Source of the DNA: an uncultured Eubacteriales bacterium
Lineage (GTDB): Bacteria; Bacillota; Clostridia; Christensenellales; Aristaeellaceae
NCBI GenBank assembly: GCA_902765735.1
Contig: CACXBB010000004.1
Location: forward strand, 26,653-90,652
DNA: 64,000 nt
Direction of reading: 5' to 3'
Both the position numbers and the translations under genes were made by a program. Under the pieces are notes generated by a model. It searched no databases, had not been told where the DNA came from, and saw only the letters and a list, made by a program, of their open reading frames with translations. Numbering within the stretch: position 1 is the first letter of the stretch; each line of letters begins with the position of its first letter. This document shows, one piece after another, positions 27,377 to 35,696 of the stretch.

Positions 27377-28195
27377 GAGCGATTTAAAAAAATTGTCATA
27401 AGCGCGGTCGATTGTGACATCCACAGACCAATTATTAACATCCGCGGAAACATTGTGCCGGTCACAGGCCAGCAGCATCAGGAACTCAATGTTCCCCTCC
27501 GGCCCGCGGATGGGCGAATAATCCAGCGCCGCCACGCGCCAGCCCAGCGTGGGCGCGAACGCCGTGATATCCCGAAGCACCTGCGCGTGCACGCGGCGCT
27601 CGCGCACCACGCCCTTCTCGCCCACGTCCGCCCTGTCCGCCTCGAACTGCGGCTTCACCAGAGCGACGAAGCGCTTGTCCTCCCCCTCCAGCACCGAAAG
27701 CGCCGCGGGCAGCACGGCCTTTAACGATATGAAGGACACGTCCGTCGCGCCGAAGGAGGGCCGGGGGTCGAAGTCCTCCGGCTTCAAAAAACGGGCGTTG
27801 GTGCGCTCCATGCACGTGACCCGGGGGTCGCTCCTGAGCCGGTAGTCCAGCAGGTTGTAGCCCACGTCCACCGCGTAGACCTGTCGCGCGCCGCTTCTGA
27901 GCATCACGTCGGTGAAGCCGCCGGTGGAGGCCCCCACGTCCACGCACACGCGGTCCCTTATGTCGATCGAAAAGAACTCCAACGCCTTTTTCAGCTTGTG
28001 CGCGCCCCGGCTGACGTAGGCGTCCAGCGCGCCCCGCACCCGGAGGACGTCGCCCTCGCGCAGGGTCTCGCTGGCGCTCATGATCTTGCGGTCCCCCGCC
28101 ATCACCCGGCCCTCCATGATCAGCGCCCGCGCAAGCTGTACGGATTCCAGGTTCATGTCCTCATAGAGCGCCTGGTCGGCGCGCCGCTTCTTCAT
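27362..28195 (-). CDS. tlyA: TlyA family rRNA 2'-O-methyltransferase/hemolysin
   Basis: A 277-residue protein with an N-terminal S4 RNA-binding domain (residues 1-65: KKRRADQALYEDMNLESVQL) and an FtsJ-type SAM methyltransferase domain with motif I VCVDVGASTGGFTDVML. In Mycobacterium, TlyA 2'-O-methylates 16S and 23S rRNA; Bacillota homologues are often called hemolysin A. It starts at ATG 28195, overlapping the dxs stop by four bases (ATGA). A longer upstream open frame is the antisense shadow of dxs coding bias. Confidence 0.93.
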   Translation of the reverse strand: MKKRRADQALYEDMNLESVQLARALIMEGRVMAGDRKIMSASETLREGDVLRVRGALDAYVSRGAHKLKKALEFFSIDIRDRVCVDVGASTGGFTDVMLRSGARQVYAVDVGYNLLDYRLRSDPRVTCMERTNARFLKPEDFDPRPSFGATDVSFISLKAVLPAALSVLEGEDKRFVALVKPQFEADRADVGEKGVVRERRVHAQVLRDITAFAPTLGWRVAALDYSPIRGPEGNIEFLMLLACDRHNVSADVNNWSVDVTIDRAYDNFFKSLKGGL

Positions 28196-30072
28196 GATCT
28201 GCCCCCGAACAGCGCGTTGTAGCGCGCAAGGATGCGCTCGGACAGCTTCCCGGCGCTCAGTCCGCAGACGTCGAGCTGCTCCCGGACGCTGGCGTGGCCG
28301 ATGAAGCGGTCCGGAACGCCCAGGGTCATCACGGGGCGCTCGAACCCGGCGTTTTCGAGGATGTCCAGCACGCCCTCGCCGAAGCCGCCGGCGAGCACGT
28401 TCTCCTCCACGGTCACGACCATCTTCGCCTTCCCGGCCTGCTCCATGAGCAGATTTACGTCCATGGGCTTGACGAAGCGCGCGTCCACCACGCCGACGCT
28501 CAGCCCCTTGCCCATCAGCTCGATGGAGGCCTGCATCGCAAACTGCACCATGCGGCCTACGGCGAATATCATCACGTCGCTGCCCGCGCTCAGAAGCTCC
28601 CATTCGCCGATTTTAAAGCCCGACTGGGCTTGTATGCCGGGGCCCAGGTCCTCGCCGCTCTTGGGGTAGCGTATGGCCATGGGGCCGTCGAAGTCGGCGC
28701 TTAAAGCGATGAGCTTCTTGAGGTCCCGCACGTCCCGGGGCGAGGCGATCACCAGATTCGGGAGGTTGCGCAGGAAGGACAGGTCGAACACGCCCTGATG
28801 GGTGGCGCCGTCGCCGCCCACCAGCCCCGCGCGGTCGATCAGGAAGGTGACCGGCAGGCCGTTGCGGCAGACGTCCATGGCGATCTGGTCGTAGGCCCTC
28901 TGCAGGAACGTGGAATAGATGGCCACGTAGGGCTTCATGCCCTGGGAGGCCATGCCCGCTGCCATGGTGACGGCGTGCTCCTCGGCGATGCCCACGTCGA
29001 AGAAGCGCTCCGGGTGGGCCTGCTGAAAGGCGTCCATGCCGGTGCCGACGGTCATCGCCGCGGACACCGCGCAGATGCGTATGTCGTTCTCCGCCAGCTC
29101 CGCCAGCTCCTTCGCGGCGATCCTGCCCATGGAGATGCCGCCGCTGGACCGGGCCTCGCCGGACTCCACCAGGAACGGCGCGACGCCGTGGTACTGGTCG
29201 GGGTGCGTCTCCGCGTAGGCGTAGCCCCGGCCCTTTTGGGTGACCGCGTGGATCAGCACCGGCTCCTGGGCGTCCCGGGAGCGCTTCAATATGCGGATCA
29301 TGTGCTTCATGTCGTGGCCGTCGATGGGGCCGATGTAGCTGAATCCCAGCGCGTCGAAGAACTTGCCGTCCACGAACAGCGATTTCAGGAAGTCGCGGAT
29401 CTTTTCGAGGAACCGGAACAGCGGCATGCCGACGTGCGGTATCTTCTCAAGCCCGCGCTTGATGCCCCGCTTCACGGCGCGGTAGGTGACGCTCTGGCGC
29501 ATGCGGGTCAGGTAGTTGCTCATGGCCCCCACGTTCGGGGAAATGGACATGGCGTTGTCGTTGAGTATGACGATCATGCGCGTGCCGCTCTGCCCGGCGT
29601 CGTTCAATGCCTCGTAGCACATGCCGCCGGTCAGCGCGCCGTCCCCCACCAGCGCCACCACGTTGAAATCGCCATGCATGATGTCCCGCGTGCGGGCCAT
29701 ACCCAGCGCCGCGGAGATGGCCGTGGAGGCGTGCCCGGCGGTGAAGGCGTCGTACTCGCTCTCCTCCGCCTGGGGAAACCCGCTGACGCCGCCCTTCCCC
29801 CGCAGCTTCTGGAACGCCTCGTAGCGCCCGGTCAGCAGCTTGTGGGCGTAGCACTGGTGCCCCACGTCGAAGATCAGCTTGTCGGCGGGGGCGTCGAACA
29901 CGTAGTGCATGGCCAGCGTCAGTTCCACCATGCCCAGATTGGACGCAAGGTGGCCGCCCCGGTCCGAGACCACCTTGATGATCTCCTGCCGGAGCTCCTC
30001 CGCCAGCGCCTTGAGCTGCTTGATGTTCAGTTTCTTGATGTCGGAGGGGTCGTGTATATTCTCCAGGTACAT
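28192..30072 (-). CDS. dxs: 1-deoxy-D-xylulose-5-phosphate synthase
   Basis: A 626-residue TPP enzyme condensing pyruvate and glyceraldehyde-3-phosphate, the entry to the MEP isoprenoid pathway. The TPP motif runs from VALVGDGALTGGMCYEALND to ILNDNAMSISPNVGAM. A central transketolase-like pyrimidine domain has GIAEEHAVTMAAGMA. A C-terminal transketolase domain follows. Length is typical. It lies 21 bp after ispA and overlaps tlyA. Confidence 0.97.
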   Translation of the reverse strand: MYLENIHDPSDIKKLNIKQLKALAEELRQEIIKVVSDRGGHLASNLGMVELTLAMHYVFDAPADKLIFDVGHQCYAHKLLTGRYEAFQKLRGKGGVSGFPQAEESEYDAFTAGHASTAISAALGMARTRDIMHGDFNVVALVGDGALTGGMCYEALNDAGQSGTRMIVILNDNAMSISPNVGAMSNYLTRMRQSVTYRAVKRGIKRGLEKIPHVGMPLFRFLEKIRDFLKSLFVDGKFFDALGFSYIGPIDGHDMKHMIRILKRSRDAQEPVLIHAVTQKGRGYAYAETHPDQYHGVAPFLVESGEARSSGGISMGRIAAKELAELAENDIRICAVSAAMTVGTGMDAFQQAHPERFFDVGIAEEHAVTMAAGMASQGMKPYVAIYSTFLQRAYDQIAMDVCRNGLPVTFLIDRAGLVGGDGATHQGVFDLSFLRNLPNLVIASPRDVRDLKKLIALSADFDGPMAIRYPKSGEDLGPGIQAQSGFKIGEWELLSAGSDVMIFAVGRMVQFAMQASIELMGKGLSVGVVDARFVKPMDVNLLMEQAGKAKMVVTVEENVLAGGFGEGVLDILENAGFERPVMTLGVPDRFIGHASVREQLDVCGLSAGKLSERILARYNALFGGRS

Positions 30073-30093
30073 CTGTCCGTACTCCCGTTGACG

Positions 30094-30999
30094 TTATTTG
30101 GTGCGATCGACCATGGAATCCACCAGCGATGCGAAGAACGCCGCCCACTCCCCGAAGGGTTCAAGGGCGCGAAGCGCCTCGCGGTGCAGCTTTTCCACCA
30201 GCGCGCGGGTGCCCTCGAGGCCGTAGGCGGAGATGCAGGTCAGCTTGCCGCTCTCGGCGTCCTTGCCCAGGGTCTTGCCCATCTTCTCCGGATCGCCGGT
30301 GACGTCCAGCAGGTCGTCCGTCGCCTGAAACAGCAGCCCGAAGGCCCGGCCGTAATCGGTCAGTGATTCAAGCGCCGCGTCCCCCGCCCCGCAAAGCCGC
30401 GCCGCAGCCCTGAGCGGATAGATGAACATGCAGGCCGTCTTGTTGCGCTGGATGTATTGAAGCGCGTTCACGTCGCCGATATTGTTGGCCTCGCAGTACA
30501 GGTCCATCACCTGCCCCGCGATCATGCCCGTGACCCCCGCGCCGGTGGCGATCTCCCGCATGGCCAGCAGGCATTCGAGGGCGCGGTCGGGGCGGTCCGC
30601 CGCGGCGTCGAGCATCGTCTCAAAGGCGCAGTTCAGAAGCCCGTCTCCCGCCAGTATCGCCTGCCCCTCGCCGAACACCACGTGGTTCGTGGGACGGCCC
30701 CGGCGCAGGGTGTCGTTGTCCATGCCCGGCAGGTCGTCGTGGATGAGCGAATAGGTGTGGATCATCTCCACCGCGCAGGCGAAGTCCAGCGCGTCCTCAG
30801 GTTTCCCGCCCAGCATCTCCACGGCGGCCAGCAGCATCGCGGGCCGAAGCCGCTTGCCCCCCGCCGACAGGCTGTAGCGCATGGACTGACTCAGCAGCCA
30901 GGGCATCTCCCCGACGGCACAGCGGCCCTCCGGGATGACCGCCGGGATCGCCTCCAGCCGCGCGTTGACGATATTCGCGTATTCCTGTAAATCTCTCAT
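30094..30999 (-). CDS. ispA: Farnesyl/geranyl diphosphate synthase (IspA type)
   Basis: A 301-residue short-chain trans-isoprenyl diphosphate synthase. The first Asp-rich motif is in LIHDDLPGMDND (DDxxxxD with the two-residue insert of bacterial FPPS) and the second in FQATDDLLD. It supplies FPP for undecaprenyl-phosphate and quinone chains. It overlaps xseB by four bases (ATGA) and precedes dxs, linking two isoprenoid genes. Confidence 0.95.
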   Translation of the reverse strand: MRDLQEYANIVNARLEAIPAVIPEGRCAVGEMPWLLSQSMRYSLSAGGKRLRPAMLLAAVEMLGGKPEDALDFACAVEMIHTYSLIHDDLPGMDNDTLRRGRPTNHVVFGEGQAILAGDGLLNCAFETMLDAAADRPDRALECLLAMREIATGAGVTGMIAGQVMDLYCEANNIGDVNALQYIQRNKTACMFIYPLRAAARLCGAGDAALESLTDYGRAFGLLFQATDDLLDVTGDPEKMGKTLGKDAESGKLTCISAYGLEGTRALVEKLHREALRALEPFGEWAAFFASLVDSMVDRTK

Positions 31000-31217
31000 T
31001 GCATGCTCTCCTCCGCGATCTCCCGCTCGCCGGTCTCCGTCAGCACCCGTATGCGCCGGTCGCCCTCGTCCAGCAGGGCGGTGAGCTCGGCCTTCAGCTT
31101 CACGGCCTTCTCGTAGCTTTTAAAGGAGTCCTCCAGGGACATCTGGCCGGCCTCCAGCGCCTGCACCAGTCCCTCCAGCTCCTGCATGCTCTCCTCGAAG
31201 TTGATCTTCTTTTTCAT
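30996..31217 (-). CDS. xseB: Exodeoxyribonuclease VII small subunit
   Basis: A 73-residue helical hairpin subunit of exonuclease VII. Typical segments: FEESMQELEGLVQALEAGQM and SLEDSFKSYEKAVKL. It overlaps xseA upstream and ispA downstream by four bases each, so all three are translationally coupled. Confidence 0.94.
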   Translation of the reverse strand: MKKKINFEESMQELEGLVQALEAGQMSLEDSFKSYEKAVKLKAELTALLDEGDRRIRVLTETGEREIAEESMQ

Positions 31218-32437
31218 ACGGCGTCATCCTCCGATTCAATGGAAGTGATGTCTGCGCCCAGCCTGCCGTCAAAGAGGCGGATGGTCACGTTATCCCCGAT
31301 GTGAACGCCCCGCGCGCCCTCGACGATGCCCCCTGCGCCCTCCACGATGGCGTAGCCGCGCTCCAGCACGGCCTCCGGGTCGAGCGCCCGCAGGCTGGCC
31401 TCCGCGTGCTGAAGCCGCGCGCGGGCCTTTTCGAGCTGTATCGGCAGCGCGGCGTCCGCCCGCCGGGAAAGCTGGTCGAGCATCGCCCTGCGCGGCAGGA
31501 TCATCGCCTCCGCGGGGCGGGCCATCGCCGACGCCGCGCACAGCTTCTCCAGCTTCATCCTGCGAAGCTGCTGGCCGTTCGCCAGAGCGCGGCGCAGGCG
31601 GTTGAGCATCAGGTCAAGGCTCAGCCTGAGGTCGGCAAGCATCGGCACCGCCAGCTCCGCCGCGGCGGAGGGCGTGGGCGCGCGCAGGTCCGCCACGAAG
31701 TCCGCAATGGTGAAGTCGATCTCGTGCCCCACGCAGGAGATGACCGGCGTCCGCGAGGCCGCGATGGCCCGGGCCACGATCTCCTCGTTGAAGGCCCACA
31801 GGTCCTCCATGGACCCGCCGCCCCGGCCCACCAGCAGCACGTCGCACCCGCCGAAGCGGTTCAGGCGCTCGATGGCCCGCACGATCTCCCCCGCCGCCGA
31901 AGCGCCCTGCACCGCGCAGGGGGCCACGACGATGCCCACATTGGGGTTCCGGCGCCGGGCGATCTGTATGATGTCCCTGATCGCCGCGCCGGTCTCGGAG
32001 GTCGCCACGCCGATGGTGCGCGGCAGCATGGGGATCTCCCGCTTGCGGGCGGGGTCGAACAGCCCCTCGGCGGCCAGCTTCTTTTTAAGCGCCTCGAACC
32101 TTGCGAACAGGTCCCCCTGCCCGGCCTTGCGCATGGCGCTCACATAGAGCTGATAGCTGCCGTCCCGGACGAACACCGACGCCGACCCCCGCACCGTCAC
32201 CTTCATGCCATCGGCGGGCTGGAACTCCAGCCCCAGCGCGTTCTGCCGGAACATCACGCACTGCACGCGGGCACTCTCGTCCTTCAGCGAGAAGTAGCGG
32301 TGCCCGCTGTAATGGTGCTTGTAGCCGGAGATCTCCCCGGTGACCTCAACGTTGCGCAGCAGCGGGTCCCCCGCCATCAGTTTTCGGGCGTATTCGTTCA
32401 GCTCGGATACTGACAGAGCCACGGTTTGATTGATCAT
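31214..32437 (-). CDS. xseA: Exodeoxyribonuclease VII large subunit
   Basis: A 407-residue nuclease that degrades single-stranded DNA with XseB. An N-terminal OB fold (ALSVSELNEYARKLM, then VEVTGEISGYKHHYSGHRYF) precedes the catalytic core, with IGVATSETGAAIRDI and DVLLVGRGGGSMEDLWAFN as family signatures. The C-terminal coiled coil binds XseB. The ATG at 32437 is chosen after CGGAG; the frame extends seven codons further upstream without an RBS. Confidence 0.95.
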   Translation of the reverse strand: MINQTVALSVSELNEYARKLMAGDPLLRNVEVTGEISGYKHHYSGHRYFSLKDESARVQCVMFRQNALGLEFQPADGMKVTVRGSASVFVRDGSYQLYVSAMRKAGQGDLFARFEALKKKLAAEGLFDPARKREIPMLPRTIGVATSETGAAIRDIIQIARRRNPNVGIVVAPCAVQGASAAGEIVRAIERLNRFGGCDVLLVGRGGGSMEDLWAFNEEIVARAIAASRTPVISCVGHEIDFTIADFVADLRAPTPSAAAELAVPMLADLRLSLDLMLNRLRRALANGQQLRRMKLEKLCAASAMARPAEAMILPRRAMLDQLSRRADAALPIQLEKARARLQHAEASLRALDPEAVLERGYAIVEGAGGIVEGARGVHIGDNVTIRLFDGRLGADITSIESEDDAV

Positions 32438-32458
32438 ATTGCTCCGATTTCTACACAC

Positions 32459-32484
32459 AAAGCGCGGTCATGCCGACCGCGCCT
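32459..32484 (-). terminator. Weak hairpin between nusB and xseA
   Basis: GCGCGGTC pairs with GACCGCGC (32462-32469 with 32475-32482). Only TTTG follows on the minus strand, so it is probably an attenuator or processing hairpin and not a full stop. Confidence 0.4.
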
Positions 32485-32495
32485 GCATAGCGAGA

Positions 32496-32897
32496 TTATT
32501 TTTCCCGGACGCTCCTGGCGAGATTGCCCAGCACGCCGTTGATGAAAGCGCCGGCCTTGTCGGTGGAATACTGATTGGCCAGCTCGACGGCCTCGTTGAT
32601 GACGACCCCCTCGGGCGTCTTGTCGAACAGCAGCTCATACGTCGCCAGCCGCAGTATGGCCAGGTCCACGCGGGTCACGCGCTCGATGGTCCACCCGCGC
32701 AGAAACTGCCTGAGCGCCTCGTCGATGCGGGGGGTGTTCTGCTGGACGCCCTCCACCAGACGGTTCATGAAATCGCTCTCGCTTTCGCCGGGCTTGACCT
32801 CGAGAAGCTCCAGCCGCGTGTCCTCGCCGCCGTCGCCGCCCATCTCCCATTCGTATATGAGCTTCATCGCCTGGGCGCGCGCAGTCTTTCTATCCAT
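32496..32897 (-). CDS. nusB: Transcription antitermination factor NusB
   Basis: A 133-residue all-helical NusB, which with NusE binds boxA RNA in rRNA antitermination. The N-terminus (MDRKTARAQAMKLIYEWEMG) and the LRLATYELLFDKTPEGVVINEAVELANQYS region are diagnostic. The start at 32897 has only a weak AAAGGCTGG site. It follows the asp23-amaP pair and precedes xseA, the usual Clostridia order. Confidence 0.93.
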   Translation of the reverse strand: MDRKTARAQAMKLIYEWEMGGDGGEDTRLELLEVKPGESESDFMNRLVEGVQQNTPRIDEALRQFLRGWTIERVTRVDLAILRLATYELLFDKTPEGVVINEAVELANQYSTDKAGAFINGVLGNLARSVREK

Positions 32898-32996
32898 GTG
32901 TCTACCAGCCTTTTTGTGTGATCGTCGGCTGCCGCCGATATTTCGCGTACAATGCAATTATTGCGGTGGCAGGTGCCGCCGCAATAGAGACAGTGG

Positions 32997-33854
32997 TCAG
33001 TCGTCGGGCATTTCCGGCGCTTCGGGCGCCTCCGCGTCCGCCGCGGGCGTTTCGATCGTCTCAGGCGTCTCGGGCAGGTGATCGAAGTGCAGCCGGATGG
33101 GCTCCGGATCGGGGATGAACACCGGCCCGGCGTCCTCCTCCGGCGCCGTGGTCTCCACGGTCGCCTCCGCACCGGCCTCCGGCTCCGTCACCGGCTCAGA
33201 CAGCGGCTCCGCAGCCGGTTTGGCGGCGGGCTCATAGGCCGGGGCGAAGGCCGCGGGGGTCTCCATGGGCTTCACGTCGTCCTTGCGGCGGCCCCAGCGC
33301 CTGCCGGTCTCGGGCGCGGTCGTGACGGCGTTGATGCTGATGGACACCGAGCGCACCGCCACGCCGCAATTCATCTCGACGAACTGGCGGATGGCCCGCT
33401 GCATGTTCACGGTGACCGTGGGCACGTGGGAGCCGTTTTGCAGCGTCGCCGCGATGTTGATGGCGATGGCGTCATCCCGGCTGTCGATGCCGATCTTCAT
33501 ATCGCTCAGGCCGTCGATGCTGATCACCGACTGGCGCACCATCTGCTCGATGGCGGACACCGCGATGCGCACCCGCCCGGTATCGCTGGAATCCACGGTG
33601 ATGAACCCCCGGTCGTAGCGCTTGCCGCGATGGAAGATCATGCAGGCCTGCACCACCGTCAGTATGACGTAGATCGCCAGTATCGCGATGCCGATGATCA
33701 TCACCTGGGTGGCGCTCAGGCGGCCGAACACCTTGTTGTACAGCCCTGTCGCCCACTCCGGCGCGATGATCCACGCCGCGAACGCCGCGCAGATCAACAG
33801 CGAAAACAGCCAGTGGAAAAACATCAGTATGCGTTTTCCCGCATTCAGTTTCAT
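32997..33854 (-). CDS. amaP: AmaP-like Asp23 membrane anchor protein
   Basis: A 285-residue protein with two N-terminal membrane segments (about residues 9-32 and 47-68), followed by an Asp23-like/AmaP domain (residues 75-185) and a Pro/Ala/Glu-rich, probably disordered acidic tail of about 90 residues. In Staphylococcus AmaP tethers Asp23 under the membrane; the paired asp23 here supports the same role. The start at 33854 follows AAAGGGG. The tail is longer than usual. Confidence 0.82.
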   Translation of the reverse strand: MKLNAGKRILMFFHWLFSLLICAAFAAWIIAPEWATGLYNKVFGRLSATQVMIIGIAILAIYVILTVVQACMIFHRGKRYDRGFITVDSSDTGRVRIAVSAIEQMVRQSVISIDGLSDMKIGIDSRDDAIAINIAATLQNGSHVPTVTVNMQRAIRQFVEMNCGVAVRSVSISINAVTTAPETGRRWGRRKDDVKPMETPAAFAPAYEPAAKPAAEPLSEPVTEPEAGAEATVETTAPEEDAGPVFIPDPEPIRLHFDHLPETPETIETPAADAEAPEAPEMPDD

Positions 33855-33870
33855 AATGTTCCCCTTTCCC

Positions 33871-33942
33871 CGGCGGGCACAGCCCATTGGCGGCGGGCAC
33901 AGCCCATTGGCGGCGGGCACAGCCCGTCGGTGGCGGGCGCAG
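33871..33942. repeat. 20-bp tandem repeat between asp23 and amaP
   Basis: Two identical units CGGCGGGCACAGCCCATTGG (33871-33890, 33891-33910), a third with two changes (33911-33930) and a partial fourth (33931-33942) fill nearly the whole gap between the two genes. It spans an internal near-palindrome, GGGC...GCCC. It has no coding role. Confidence 0.95.
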
Positions 33943-33943
33943 G

Positions 33944-34606
33944 TCATTCCGCCTCTATGGTCTCTTCGTCGCGCAGTGTCTCCAGGACGTCTTCCTCGTC
34001 CTCTTCTTCCTCGACGACTTCCTCGGCTTCGTCTTCGTCGAGGGGCGCGTCTTCGGCTTCGATCGCCTCTTCCTGCGCCTCGTCGGCCTCGGCCTCAGCC
34101 GCTTCCGCTTCCCCGACTTCGGCCTCGGCTTCCGCGGCGGGGGCCTCGGGGGCCTCGGCGTTGTCCTCGGCGGTCTTCTCCAGCATCTTGCGGTGCTGCT
34201 CGTCCAGCTCGGCGTTGGCGCGCTGCTCGCGCTCGAAGCTGATGCCGGAGACGTGCACGTCCACGCTGCGCACGTCCAGCCCGCTCATAGTCTCGATGGC
34301 CTTCTTGACATTCTCCTGAATGCTGCGGGCCACATCCGGCACGGGAGAGCCGTAATCCACCACGATGGTGATGTCCACGGCCACCTTGTTGCCCTCAAGG
34401 TCGATGCGCACGCCCTTGGTGAAATTGCGGGTGTTCTTACGGGTAAACATATCGGCAAAGCCGGAGGACGGAGAGCTCATGCTGGCGACGCCGTCCACCT
34501 CGGTGGCCGCAAGGCCGGCGATGGTCGCAACAACTTCGGTGGCAAAGGATACGGTACCGTCCTGGTTTTCATTCAGCTTGACATCGGAAGGATAATTTTC
34601 GCTCAT
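33944..34606 (-). CDS. Asp23/Gls24 family envelope stress protein
   Basis: A 220-residue Asp23-domain protein. The domain fills residues 15-130 (GTVSFATEVVATIAGLAATE, then GVRIDLEGNKVAVDITIVVDYG). It is followed by a long Glu/Ala/Asp-only tail that is almost certainly disordered and is absent from short Asp23 proteins. The protein coats the inner membrane face when tied by AmaP, encoded next. The start at 34606 follows AAGGAGG. Own promoter at 34632-34660. Confidence 0.87.
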   Translation of the reverse strand: MSENYPSDVKLNENQDGTVSFATEVVATIAGLAATEVDGVASMSSPSSGFADMFTRKNTRNFTKGVRIDLEGNKVAVDITIVVDYGSPVPDVARSIQENVKKAIETMSGLDVRSVDVHVSGISFEREQRANAELDEQHRKMLEKTAEDNAEAPEAPAAEAEAEVGEAEAAEAEADEAQEEAIEAEDAPLDEDEAEEVVEEEEDEEDVLETLRDEETIEAE

Positions 34607-34631
34607 GTCGCAGACCTCCTTTTCCAAATCT

Positions 34632-34660
34632 ATTATAGCAGAAAACCCTTCGATGCGCAA
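34632..34660 (-). promoter_or_regulatory. Promoter of the asp23-amaP operon
   Basis: On the minus strand TTGCGC (34655-34660), a 17-bp spacer and TATAAT (34632-34637). It allows vegetative expression independent of the upstream sporulation genes. Confidence 0.65.
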
Positions 34661-34667
34661 ACATTTT

Positions 34668-35159
34668 TCATGGATTTATCGTTAGTATTTTGACATTTCC
34701 CGCCGTGACGCCCGTTTCGCGCAGCACGAGGTCCAGTATGACGGCGGTTTCGCGTCGCGTGAGGGCCTCCGCGCGCAGTATCACGTTGACCGAGGCGTCG
34801 CTCACCGTCACAAGCGCGTCCTCAAAGCCGCGGATCGCAAGGATGCCCTCCAGCCGCTGCTCGGTCTCCTGCCGCTTCATGAGGTCCATGAGCTGACGCT
34901 TCGCCAGACCGACCGTCTCCGCATCCGACGCGCCGTCGTGGATGATGTCGTTGAGCTCGCCCGTTTGACGGCTCCTGAGCTGTTCCCGTTCCGTGCGAAA
35001 CTGCGTCACCGGGTCATTTTGTCCCGCCGACACCGCGACGGACGCCGCCCCCATGGCCCGGGGCGCGTCCCTCTTCATATAGAGGCACGCCGACGTTATG
35101 AGCATGAGCGCGGCGAGTATCAGGACCGACACAGCGGCCCGGCGCCTGAGCTTTTCCAT
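34668..35159 (-). CDS. spoIIIAH: Stage III sporulation protein AH
   Basis: A 163-residue mother-cell protein with one N-terminal membrane segment (about 8-27) and a C-terminal ring-forming (YscJ/FliF-like) domain, ILAIRGFEDALVTVSDASVNVIL... ending at NVKILTINP. With SpoIIQ it forms the channel joining mother cell and forespore. It is shorter than the B. subtilis protein (about 218 residues) because the linker is reduced. Its RBS lies inside the spoIIIAG end. Confidence 0.88.
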   Translation of the reverse strand: MEKLRRRAAVSVLILAALMLITSACLYMKRDAPRAMGAASVAVSAGQNDPVTQFRTEREQLRSRQTGELNDIIHDGASDAETVGLAKRQLMDLMKRQETEQRLEGILAIRGFEDALVTVSDASVNVILRAEALTRRETAVILDLVLRETGVTAGNVKILTINP

Positions 35160-35162
35160 CCC

Positions 35163-35510
35163 CTACAAACCTCCCCTGCCGATCACGCGAATGCGATCGA
35201 GGTCGATGTCCAACAGCGCCCGTATGGCCGACTGTATCTCCAGCGTCGCGCGCACGGAGAGGGGGCTGTCCGTCACCACCGCTGCGCCCGCGGGGTTGCC
35301 GTCGGCGTCCAGGCTGATCATCACGTCCACGTCCCCCACGCCCTCCATGCGCCCGAGCAGCTTTTCCAGCCGGGCCTCCACGTCCGTGCCGGCCGACGGT
35401 TCGCGCCGCGCGCCGCCCAGCATGGCGAGCGCCAGCGCGGCGAGCAGCACGATGAGGATCAGAAGCTCGATGTGACGCGCGGCGCGGAGGTTCTCCAAGA
35501 ACGCCTTCAT
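35163..35510 (-). CDS. spoIIIAG: Stage III sporulation protein AG
   Basis: A 115-residue protein with a membrane segment (LELL...ALAMLGG, about 15-32) and a ring-building motif domain (LEKLLGRMEGVGDVDVMISL). It is roughly half the B. subtilis length, with most of the beta-triangle insert missing. It forms a large ring in the feeding-tube channel. It starts three bases after the tiny spoIIIAF. Confidence 0.87.
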   Translation of the reverse strand: MKAFLENLRAARHIELLILIVLLAALALAMLGGARREPSAGTDVEARLEKLLGRMEGVGDVDVMISLDADGNPAGAAVVTDSPLSVRATLEIQSAIRALLDIDLDRIRVIGRGGL

Positions 35511-35513
35511 CGG

Positions 35514-35684
35514 CTAAACGGGCTCCCGTCCCAGCAGGCCCAGCATCATCCGCGCCACGGCCAGCACGACGGCCAGCCCGCACACCGCCCTGACGCCCGC
35601 CGCACGCTCCCCCGCCAGAGCCTTAACCGCCGCGGACAGCACGCACACGGCAAACACCTGCGCAAGCGACGCCTGTATGCCCAC
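35514..35684 (-). CDS. spoIIIAF: Minimal SpoIIIAF (56 residues, membrane part only)
   Basis: A short frame between spoIIIAE and spoIIIAG, exactly where spoIIIAF belongs. It starts at GTG 35684, six bases after AGGAGGTC, and ends at TAG 35514. The product has two hydrophobic helices (SLAQVFAVCVLSAAVKAL and VCGLAVVLAVARMMLGLL) separated by a short charged turn. Normal SpoIIIAF is about 200 residues, with a soluble C-terminal domain after these helices; that domain is absent. No frameshifted remnant of it is visible, since spoIIIAG starts three bases later. Confidence 0.72.
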   Translation of the reverse strand: MGIQASLAQVFAVCVLSAAVKALAGERAAGVRAVCGLAVVLAVARMMLGLLGREPV

Positions 35685-35696
35685 GCAACCGACCTC

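Noticed and set aside
33871..33942. Tandem repeat as a CRISPR array
   Set aside because: Units are 20 bp and directly adjacent, with no spacers and no cas genes.
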